A stretch of DNA of 64,000 nucleotides from Tridacna crocea (taxonomy: Eukaryota > Mollusca > Bivalvia > Cardiida > Cardiidae): contig OX031063.1 in NCBI GenBank assembly GCA_943736015.1, positions 38,828,672 to 38,892,671 on the forward strand, in the 5' to 3' direction. Below, piece after piece: positions 24,301 to 36,300 of this stretch. The notes beneath the pieces are model-generated. The model was not told the DNA's origin. It did no database searches and worked only from the letters and a program-made list of their open reading frames with translations. Position 1 is the stretch's first letter. Each line of letters opens with the position of its first letter. The position numbers and the translations under genes were made by a program.

Positions 24301-27300
24301 ATTACATGCAACCAAGACCATAGCATTTGTCTTCAAAAGGGTAGACAACATCGCAGGAAAAGGAGAAATGGCCTTCCTCAAAAGGATCTAAAAACATAGT
24401 ATTGTAAAGTGTTCAGAAATATAATATGCTATCTATTATTTAATGTAAACTCTTTGAGAGCTAGGGAGATTTCAAAGTCAAACTTTCAAGGCTGCTTTGC
24501 CTAGAACTACCAATGATAAATTAGACAATGAAGTAAAATTATCAGACTGCATGATCCTTCCAGTTATTGGCATGCACCACTTACAAGCATCAGATAATGT
24601 TACCCTTTACTCTCTAAGCGAAAAAATCTAATACATATAAAAGTTATACCTGAAATTGGATGACATCCACATTCTTGGTCATACCTTTCACAACAGACAT
24701 TGCAGCATCTAGACATCGCCTGAAATTCACCCATCTAATTTATATCATAATCAAAGTCATTAAAATTCTAATTATGATATATAACAGTAAACAGTACATC
24801 TGATAAGTTAAGTTTTTACAAACAATCAACATTTTTTCATTTTCTCACAATGTTTTCTGCCCTTTCAAAGATAAATCTTATCATCTAAACCCCATATAAG
24901 TTTTTGTCTGCAAATGCTTGCACTCTGGACAATTCTTAAAAAAAAAATGAGCCAAGCTCCAAGAAAAAGGAGCTTAATTCATCTGCGAAAAATATCAATC
25001 CAGGTCAGCCTTCACAGTGCAAGCAGGCTGACCTGGACAGAAACTTTTCGCTATGGCTCAATTTTCTGTTTGTCAAAGTACCAATCTACCTTATAACTCT
25101 GTAGATTGTTAGACTTAATGGATTTTACTGATCCACTGTCATCTGATGACATCCATGACATTATGCATCACAGATATAAATGAAGCGCCCTTTTACCACA
25201 GCATGGCTCAATTTTCCGTGTAGTAATGAGTTTATATTTACCTGACATTAGATTTGTCTGGCCCGTAGAAGAAAGTTGCGAATTTGTTCTGACTGCCAAC
25301 AGGTATAATACCAATAGGAGTTTTCTTTCTAAAACTCTGAAAAAAATCAATTACCAAAGAAATGGAACATTTGTCTATTATGCAGTATAAGATCATTCTT
25401 GGCACAATTTTTCAATTTTGAAGCATTTCTTTGACTATCATCTTTACCAAATTTTCTGCCAAAGTAAACTTATGGCATAACAACTCTTCCAATCTAATTG
25501 TTAACAAACAAAGGAGAAAAGCCAGCTTGTTCTCCTTTTACAGTGATGCTTTCAAAAGCCTCTTTGCACTAGATTGTTTAAACATTGCAATGTTTGGTAA
25601 TGGCATAAGAGTTCATATCTGATTTCCTATTTTTTTAAAGAGCCATATGAACAGTAGTTTCATTATTTTTCCAAACCTTACTTATCAAAGCAGATTATTA
25701 TAAAGTTTAATGTATAAATAAAACATCTTTACCATTTATGACACAAAATATCAATAACTAATTTAACCCTTTACCCCATAAGCCATTTCTATGGTATCTC
25801 TAATTGACCCTAAATAACAGCAAGGATGAAGCTGTTTCTTATGTGTATATGGCACCTTTTGATAGCATAGAAAACATTGTGGCAAAAGGTGAAATTGCTC
25901 GTCACGAGCAATTTCACCTTTTGCCACAATGTTTTCCAAAGGCTCCTACAAGCAATGCGTAAAAATGAGTATCTATGGAGTAAAGGGTTAAATAAACAAT
26001 CAAAGTGATTTACCTTGTCATCTTTCCTCATCATACCAGTCACGAGCTGAAAAATTAGTAAAACTTACAAACAAGATCCATTTCAAAAATGATTTTTTAT
26101 TGCATTTAAATCTAGCAAATTTTGCTCTGCTTTCCACAGAGTTCTAGCTGTTCTGTTGGCAGTTCAATTTCCTCACACTTGTAAACTTCATCACAGATTG
26201 TGCAAACTCGCAAAGCTGACATGGGTCAATGCTTTTACTGTTCGATATTTTGTCCAAAAGCAAGTTTTTTCAAACAATTCCAGGCAATGAAATCAATAGT
26301 GAATTAAATGCTGGAATTTACCCTTGAAAAGGTTTGAAAACATTGTGAGAAAACGGGAAATTCTAGCAAACCACCATTTTGTAAAAGTTTTCTACCTCAG
26401 GTTTGCTAAATCAATGGATTATTTGGCAAAATATTCAAGAATTATACATGTAAACAGCAAATTCACTCATAGCCCCATAGATTTCTTTATGTGTAGTGAT
26501 GTGAGACTAGAGTAGTTGAATACAGGAAGTCACATGACAGGTAACAGACATACTAACAAATTACTAAGTCATGCACAATTCAAAGAAGGTAAAAAGTAAT
26601 GCTGTTTTTCAAAAGTCTTTGAAAATTTACAGAACTGATTGGTAAAAGGAAAACCAGCTGAATCGTAATGTAGACTGGTCCTTCAATATGCACAAAATTG
26701 AACAAGAGCAAAGAGTTTCGACCCATGTCAGTCTGAGTGGACTTTCCAGGCTGACATAGGTTGATACTATTTGTAGATGTATTAACTCTTTACCAAACAA
26801 CAAAAAGTTTGGACTACCCCAAATTGAAAGCATTTGCAGATGACACAAAAACTGACTTTTTTATTTTGGGAGGGCAGTAAACATTGTGGGAAAAGGAGAA
26901 AATGTTGGTTACCAGCATTTTTTTCCTTTTCTCACAATGTTTTCAAAAGGCTTCTTTCTATCTCAGGGTCATTAAAACTTGGGATTGTCTGGTAAAGAGT
27001 TAAACCCACTTTTTATATAGCATGGTCAATTTTTGATACAATGTACTTACCTCTAAAACTGATACATTTCCACCAGCAACAATAATAGCATCTGCATACT
27101 TCTGCTCAAATACTTTCATGTATTCTTTAATTTGGCCTTCATACTCTGTCTAAGAAATAATTATCTTTTTACCACACAATACCAACTTTTAACAACCTCA
27201 AGAAGGAAACCTTTTGAAAACTTGGTGGGAAAATAAGAAAATACTGGTACCATTTTTCCTACCTTCCAAAAACAGATTTCGGGTTACCAGCATTTTCTCC

Positions 27301-30300
27301 TTTTCACACAATGATTTCAAAAGTCTTCTGTGCCAGGGTAGTTAAAGGCAGGATTGTGTGGTAAAGTGTTAAAGTATCCTTGTAAACCCTGTAACACATA
27401 ACACAGTCTTAATGATCTGGAAGGAGAAAAAGCTTTTGTAAACTTTGTGAGGAAAGGAGAAAATGCTGTCAGTCAGATTTCTTTTGTCTTCTGCGAATGA
27501 TTTCAATTTGGAACAGTCTAAAACTTTGTCATTTGGTAAGGAGTTTACTCTTTTACCACACATACCTGACTTTTCACAAGTAAGAAATAAGCCTTAACCA
27601 GCAATTTCTCCTTTTCTTACAATATTTTCTATCCCATAAAAGTCAGAAATCTTCGTATTACCTAGATGCTTTGAACTTGGTCGAGTCCTGAGATTTGTCA
27701 TTTAGTAAAAAGATTATTGTCAACAAAAAAGTGCAGAGTTGATGGAAGTGTTATTTTCATTTGAACCATGCTCTGTGAAAACTGGGTTTAATGCATCTGC
27801 AAAAAGTATTGACCCAAGTCAGCCTGCGCAGTCCTTGCAGGCTGACCTGGGTGTGAACTTTTTGCTACTGGTCGATTTCCATGTGTCAATGAACCGGTCT
27901 TCCTCATGATTCAGTCAGTTGTTTGACAAAATGTATTTTATAGTTCCACATGCATCATGGAGATGCATTTAGGCTCCTTTTCACAAATCATTTAAATTTG
28001 TCTGTTTGGTATTGAGTGCTGTTTAAGTTTGCCATGTGGAACATTGATGAACCAAAGCTCTCTTTGTCCTACTCCATCCGTCCCTCTAAATTTGTACTTT
28101 AAGTTGAATGGCGGTCAAAAGCCCCTTCGGTCATTATCCCCTACCCTCAAAACAGGTATGGCGGTCAAAAGCCCCTTCACGATTTTGCATGGGCAGTCAA
28201 TATCCCCTTCATCAAATTTTAAAGGTGGTCAAAAGCCCCTTCGCGATTTTAGCAAGGGCGGTCATCATCCCCTTCATCCAATCTTAAAGGCGGACAAAAG
28301 CCCCTTTAAATAGGCTAGTGTTTTCCGTTGTGATTTCTAACGAAGAAATAAAATAATCTCAGTGACTTACCTGTGCATGCATTCCTATTCCCCACTTTTG
28401 TTTCTTTGCTCGATGGTGATTTACTCATGAAAATTGTTTCCTGTCGGTCTTAAACATTCAACATGTAAACGTGTGATCACTTTGAATCATAACAGATAAG
28501 TTATCTTAATCCGTCCTCAGTTTGTCTCGTCCATTTCAATAGATGTAATCCCCGTGGGGTCCCGGTTTTTTTTTACTGTATAGAATAGGACCTCGGCCTT
28601 TCTCTATGGCATGTCGTAGAAGGCGACTAAAATTACAGACAAACAGCTGCTTTCCTCGTAATTCGTAGGATTACAGCAGGCTGGGTAGTGCTTATTCCAA
28701 ATCCTATACATGTATTTTTTTTTTCGATGTAAATAAGGTTTGGAATGGGAATCAGTTGGCCTGTGGGACCCCGTGTGGTTTAATCGGGAGTATAAGAATA
28801 AACCAGTGCAGTCCCGAGATCATCACATCTGCCATTTCATCTGACGGAACAAAATTTAAGTGACAGCATGCATGTCGTAAAAGGCGACAAAAGGGGCATC
28901 ATTTTGTGTTTCGTCCATTCCTCATTTATCATGTTTGTCTTATGTTGTTGCACATATATGTTATTTTCACCTCGCATTATTGTTTACTAAGTAAGTGCGC
29001 CCAATATGACCGAAGTTGTCGACGGGCCTTAAAGCGCTATCCATTCATTCAATCGATGTAAAGACAACACCTTTTCTAATATAAAGAAAATAAATGACCA
29101 ACTTTAATAAAAATTTTCAAACTTTCTATCCGTAATTAAAATTACATGTGTAAAACTACAGACAGACGGATTTACATTTCACTCGAAAAAAAAATGGAAT
29201 TCATTGAAACAGCTTGTGGTTCAAGGAAACTTTGCTATCATGGCCATACACGTTTAAGGCAGTCTGATACTGATCTACACTGTTCTTAACGTTGTCTTGA
29301 TGTTTTGATGTCATGTGTAGGACTCGTTACCTGGAGGCTCCGGGTCTTGATTCCAAGAGCCATATAGAATGCCTTTAGAACATGTTTTGTCTGTTTTTGC
29401 AAGCCGAGTTGTGGTGGCTCAGTCGGTATTATACAGCACTTTGGAATAGGGCGTTGCTGGTTCCAATTCCTTTCCGAGGATTGATGATATTCACTCATCC
29501 TCGGATACCCCGGGGTCCATCGACCCCTGGGACAATTAATTGAATTTCTCTCGCTTTACCGCTGGCCGAAAGCTGGTTTTTCATTGGTTCCATCATCATT
29601 TTGTGATGGGCGAGTCGATGTACGCTATGACGTTTCGTATCGATTTTCGGCGGCTGATTCAAAGTTTTATTAGTCATTTGTCCCAGGGGTCGATGTAGCG
29701 TAGCAAATAGGGAGACCCCGGGGTATCCGAGGATGATATTCACTGCGATAGGATTCATACATGTACCCGTCACTGCTGACCATTGGCACTTAAATGGTTA
29801 TGTGAGAAACCATTGGAAAAAAAATGGTTTTGTGAGAAAAAAAAAAACACCCTGGGAAAGCATTGATAGGTACACTTGCCGCTACGATATAAGTCAAATA
29901 ATGTTAAAAATGGCGTTTAACGGCATACAATTAATCATCAATTATCAATTCTAGATCCACATTGGATGATTTCACACGTTCAAAATTTGTATAGAACTTA
30001 CTGTATATTGTAGTCTACTAGTATTCTATTTCAGAGCGATTATCAGACTTCAGGTCTACGGAGGGAATATTGTCGGCATGGTTACCATCCAAAGGGACTA
30101 TTGTCTGCTACTGATAAAGGGGGTTTTGACCGGCTGAAGTCATAATTTGATGAAGGGGATAATAACCGCCCTTGCAAAATAGCGAAGGGGCTTTTGACCG
30201 CCTTTAAAATTTGGTGAAGGGGATAATGACCGCCCTTGCAAAATTGCGAAGGGGCTTTTGACCGCCTTACCTGTTTTGGGGGTAGGGGATAATGACCGGA

Positions 30301-33300
30301 GGGGCTTTTGACCGTTTACCCTTTAAGTTTAACCCTTCCTACTCTCTCCTCAGTTTAAAAACCATGAAAATAAAAGCCTTTGAAAACATTATGGGAAAAG
30401 AAGAAAATGCTGGTACACAACACTGTCTCCTTTTTCCACAATGTTTTCTACCATTTTATAAACAGTTTTATCGTTTTAGACACAATTAACATATAGTCTG
30501 AAAATGCTTAAAAATTTGGTTGTTTGGTAAAGAGTTAAGAACAAAATAGCCTGATAGTGTTAAAACTATTACCTTGACAACATTCACTTCTAGTCCTGCT
30601 AGATACAAGATAGGGGCAGCATTCTTCTCAAATAATTTCTTTGCTCCTCTTAAAATAAAACAAAAAAGAAATCCCTTAAGTCTTCACCATAAGACAAAAT
30701 TTCAGACTGGTCCAAATTGAAAGCACTTGCAGACAAATTAAACGAAACTAAAAAATTGAAATTTGTTTCAAGCCGGGTAGAAAACATTGTGGGAAAAGGA
30801 GAAAAAGTAGGGATTGTGTGGTAATGGGTTCAATGATGAAAAATTTTAGACAGATCCAAATTGGAAGCATTTTTAAAGGATATATTGAAACCATGTGGCA
30901 CAGATAATAAGATTTGCCTGAAAAGAGTAAGAAAACATTGTTGGGAAAGAAGAAAATGCTAGTTACCAGCATTTCCTTCTTTTCCCATAATGTTTTCAAA
31001 AGCTTTCTTTCTATGTATCACTAAAACAATTAAACTCAGGATTGTGTGGTAAAGAGTTAAACATTTATCAAATAACATTTAGACTGGTCCATATTGAAAG
31101 GTTTGCAGATGAAGAATTAAATGTGGCCATAGTTATATAATTACCCTTTTGCCAGTATTAAACACTCTGGGAAAAGAAAAAAAAAAAAAAGACGCTGGTC
31201 ATCAGAATATCCTCCTTTTCCCTTAATGTTTTCAAGAGGCTCCATCTCAGGATTGTTGAAAAACAAGATCTTTAAAGAGTTTAACTTATCATTTTAAAGT
31301 ACTTGTGAAGACCTGATGCAATTTCTTTAATGACATAACCCACCATCCTGTTTGTTGAAAAATTACAATCCCCTGTCAGATATTCGAAAACGTTTACATG
31401 AATTATGAAAATGACATTTTGATCATTGCTGTTTTCTAAAAGAAAATGGGAAAAGGAGCAAGTGTATGTAGGGTACAAATGCTCATTTCCCCCCCCAATA
31501 TTTTTCTTTCAGATGACCCAGGGAAAGATTTTTTTTTTTTAAGAATGCTGTTGGAAAAAGCAAAATTGCTGGTAGCCAGCTTATTCTCCTTTCCCTACAA
31601 TATTTTCCAACCTTTCACAGACAATTTGCACTGTTTGACCCAAGTTTGTTTGTCAGCCACAAAAGTGTTCAATATGGTGTCTTACCCCATTACCACACAA
31701 TCCCTACTTTTGACAATCCAGAGAAAGAAGCCTTTAGAAAACATTGTGGGCAAAAGGAGAAAATGCTGGTTACCAGCATTTTCTCCTTTTCCCACAATGT
31801 TTTCTTCTCTTCACAAAGCAAATGTCAAATTTTCAGTAACGTTTGTTTTGTCGTCTGCAAATGCATTTGATTTAGACAAGAGCAAACTTTTGTCGTCTGA
31901 TAATGAGTTAAAACAAATTTCGATTTCTGAGTTACATCTAATTTGTGGTCTGCAAATTCTTTTAATTTGGACAAGTCTAAAAGTTTCGTCACTTGGTAAA
32001 GGGATTAGACAGACTGTGAGACACATAGTGTCTTACCCATGACTAGCAGCTGGGTTCAGAAAAACTGTAACTTTTCTTGTCTTACTTCCAAGCTGTATTG
32101 GCATCTCTCCATATTTCTGTAATACAAGCAAAAGAATCTGTAATATCAAAAGACAAGAAAATCAAAAACACTGGTGTTGCTTACATCTAGAGCTGTGACG
32201 AGTACTCGAGTACCCGGGTATCGGGTAGGGTAACGTTGGTACCCGGGTACTAAATCATTACCCGGGTACCCGATAATTAAAAGCATAAAAGGCGGAAAGT
32301 TTAAAAAATATATAAATTTACGTGGATACATTGACAGGAAATTTGGAATAAAAACATAGATTGATGTGAATATGGTGTATATTTTACCATCAAGTTTGCT
32401 TTGTATCGCTATTCATGGTTTAGCTGACTCTGCGAGGTTGTTGCCGGATCGCTTCCTTAGCTTCATAGGGTGTTTAAACTCAATGTGCTTTTCATGGATG
32501 AGGCACCACCCTCCCCTCTTGGTAGCTAAGTTCTATATCGCAAATCAGTGTTCACACTAACTTTTTATTTGAAGGGTACACTTACCCCCTAAGCTGTAAT
32601 TCTGGAGGTAGGGCCTCTAGGCCTAAGGTTTCATATTAGAGGGTACGACAATAATGGTTCCAACCTAGAAGTTAAGTAATCAATAATGATTTTTTGCACC
32701 ATAAAGTGTGTTATATTAAGATAACTGTGGAAAGTTATTGTTTAAAGTCATTAAAAAGCTGAAAAGAGGGTCTGAAGTGACTCTGATCGGACAATGTCGA
32801 AAGGAACATTGTGTTGTGTCATGGGTTTCCGTGTTTTCTGCACCGCGTATTTTTTCATGTGTTTTGATTCATGGATAGGTTTTTCCCCCTGATTTGATAA
32901 TAAATTATCAATAAGGGCAGCAAGCAACGTCAAATCCCGTCATTTAACACAAGTTTAGTGGATAATGAAGTTTTTTACGTTTTCTTTTTCTTTCGTGAAT
33001 TACAATTCTAGATCTACAACGCGATTTACGCAACAATTTTGCTTGAATGGGAACACTGCAAATGTTACACTTTGTCCTTTGTTTGTCTTGCAAAACACCA
33101 AAGAACTGCCAAACTCGGGATTTTGACGAAGCTTGGCTATTTGAAGCCTTGTTTAGTTGTTTTCATGTATTGGTACATGTGCAAGTGCCAGGATGCATAA
33201 AGATATACAACTACTGATGTTTCATGTAATGGGAAGTAATAACATCGGGTACTCGAGTACCCGCGGGTAATACGGCCACGGGTACCCGGGTACAAAATTT

Positions 33301-36300
33301 CTACCCGTCCCAGCTCTACTTACATCAATCAACATAATGATTACTCTGGGTCAATATCATTCTCATGACAGAAATAAACTATAACTGAATTTGACTACAC
33401 ATTACCTCTACAATCAGTCTTTCAGCAGACGACTTTCACACTGTTTAAAACTACTAAGTCTAGGATAATTTCCCATGATATGTGGGAGCAAACTAAACTT
33501 CCTTACTTACAGTAATTTAATGCAAGGGCTTTTAAGCAAACAATCACCTGACCACGGAGAAAAAAACAAAACAAAAAAATGCAATTTACCCTTGCCTCCT
33601 CACAGTACTGTCTTCTAAGCAAGTCATCTCTGAAAAAAAAAAAAAAAAAACAGACTCACTGAAGAAACTTGTTTTCTCATTATCAAATTTCTTTTGTATC
33701 TCTGTTACATTGCAAAAAAAGAAACGAAAGTGTTGGCAAATCCTTCATGCACAGTTAATCCTTTTAGCACAATGCTTTAACCCTTTCCCACACAATGACT
33801 ACTTTAGAGAACCCTTGGAAAGAAGCCTTTTGAAAACATTTACACAAAAGGAGAAAATGCTGGTGACCAGCATTTTCTCCTTTTTCCACAATATTTTCTA
33901 CCCTATCAATAAACAACTGCACCATTTGAACCACATTGAAATTGTCGTCTGCAAATGCTTTCAATTGGGACAGGGTTGGAAGTTTGTCGTCTGATAAAAG
34001 GGTTAAAAGTATTCATACATGTATCTAAATTTATTAAATGATATTTATTACCCATATTCCTAAAGAAAGCAATGTCTCTGGGGAAAAATACCCACATGTT
34101 CGAAATACAGGACGATCGATCTCGGGTACGAATATCATAAAAACGGTTTACAGTCAAAACGTCCCACCGTCAAAACGTCCCACAGTCAAAACGTCCCACT
34201 TTTGGTTAAAACGTCCCCCCAATTTGGTTAAAACGTCCCACTATTCCAAAAATTTGGTCAAAACGTCCCACTTCGAATTATTTAGTTCTTATCAGCGACT
34301 GATAAAAGTGTAAGTGGTTGATAATTTTAATATTTTTTTGTATAAATTACAATGTAACAATAAAATTGTTTCTTCACAGATTTTGTTGATGTTAATTGCA
34401 AGTGTGATAAATCGAGTATAGATGAAAAAGAAAACTGGCTAATTGGGCGACATACAATAACAAATGAACAGAGCAGAACACGCATTTTAAATACTTTCTA
34501 GTCGTAAATAGTCATTCAAAATAAAAACGTAATGGGAATCAACGTTTTTTGACATTGTTACTTTGTGCAGATAAAGCGGAATCTCGAACATTTATAAATT
34601 GCTATCGGAATATATTTCTGTGCGTTGTGTGCTCTGCAGTACTCTTGTAATCAACTGGTATTAGTACATTATATTATTCCTTAGAGTGGGAAATTTAAGA
34701 TAGATTTTATTCACTAAGTATGCACATGCATTTTGCATCACGCAAATTCATGTTAACATATTAATAGGTAATCACAAATAATCATGTACTGACTCTTAAC
34801 CTCATGATCCTTATATTTAATAAATATGAAAGAGAATGCTTTTGAAAACAGCGTTGGACAATGAGAAAACACTGGTAACAGCCTAAAGTTGCTTCTTTTT
34901 CCCTCATTAATTCTACAATATCAAAGACAACTAAAACTGTCATTTGAGCAAATGCAGTACATTGTAATTTGTTCGTGTATGTTGGCATACTTGTAATATA
35001 CTTTCATTTTGCCCCAGTCCAAAATTTCGTCGTTTTGTAAAGTATTACAAGTAATTTTCAAATGCTATATCATAAGAGAGGAAAAAAAAAAAAAAGGAAA
35101 TGTGAAAGATGGAAAGAAAGCAAGGACAATTCAAGTTTTTAGGTACAGTAAGTATCGTATACGACATTCTTGAAAGTGGCATTAGTTAGATTTGCTGCAG
35201 TATTGATCGAAGGGTCAATTAACTTTTTCAGAAGCTATATATCACTATCAAGTGTGACAAATTTGCTTTTTAACACCTAACCCTTTACACAGCCTGGGTT
35301 CCAGTTCAATCGGGGTTTAATCAACCCCCCTCCCCCTTTTATGTTCGGATTTTTTTTTTCAAAAACATGACGCATAATATTTTTGAAAAAAGTAATGGCA
35401 GAATACAAAAGAGAAAAATTATCAACCACACTGAAGAATTGGAGTCGACCAATGTTGTGTGAGAATTAAGAAAAGCCGTTAATACACGATTTCCGTTCCT
35501 GTTAAAATTTCTGCGGCCGCAATCACTATAAAGGCAAAGCCATGATAAACTTATTGTTTGTAGCTGCTTTTTATTAAATGTCCGATTTACTCATTTGGTA
35601 TGTACATGGTCAACTATTGTTCCTATAAACGGGCAAATCATTGCAAACAGTGATTGCTCTTTTCCTTCTTTGCTCCCAACAAAAAAAAAAAATTTGTCGA
35701 GAAACAATCTTGGAAAAGAATAAAATGCTGATTACTGGGATTTGTCCTTTTCTTCCGATGATATGAAAATGTTTCATTCTCTTGGTAGATAAGATTTCGG
35801 ATGGTTTGGATAAGGGTTAAATGAAAACTTAACACAATAAAATAAATCAGTTATCTCAAAACACTTCAGGCGTTCGAGCGTGTCGAATTAACATTCGTGT
35901 AGGGAGACAATATGGGCCTTAACCCTTAGCCCACGTTTATAAAAATATTGATTCTATTTAGCCTACATTAGACAATCATGATTCCAATTGGCTAAAATCG
36001 TAAAAAAAAGGGATCCATGGATATGAGTGTAGTCTGGTATTGAAGGACACAGCTACGGTATTGAATATTGATTTAAGTCATATTAATTAAGTTGAATGTC
36101 ATAAGATTTGTCGATAATTAATTTTTTGCCCTTTAAAACTATAGGTTCAGCAGGATATGGGTTAATATATATGCAAAGCCCTGTAACAATAAATTTATGA
36201 CATCATAATATTACCCATCAACTTAGAAAGTCTTCTGAAATAATCAACCAAGATTAAAGTAATTATTTTTCATAGGATATACGGGACATTCTAGGGGGAC

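Larger units (their letters stand above)
28106..30320. mobile_element. 2.2-kb foldback element with iterated GGTCAAAAGCCCC ends
   Basis: The left arm (to 28312) and right arm (from about 30112) are inverted copies. Each has four GTCAAAA-GCCCC-type units alternating with three GGTCATTATCCCC-type units. CTTTAAGTT flanks the element at 28097-28105 and 30321-30329 (9 bp). The interior is non-coding and carries younger insertions. A Mutator-like or foldback class is suggested by the 9-bp duplication. It lies in AGK intron 4. Confidence 0.85.

Noticed and set aside
28029-28313. A 94-codon ORF with repeated GGQKPLR
   Set aside because: It is the left arm of the foldback element; the repetition comes from its iterated motif.
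31446-32042. A 198-codon plus-strand ORF
   Set aside because: It lies wholly over MITE A copies in an AGK intron, antisense to AGK.
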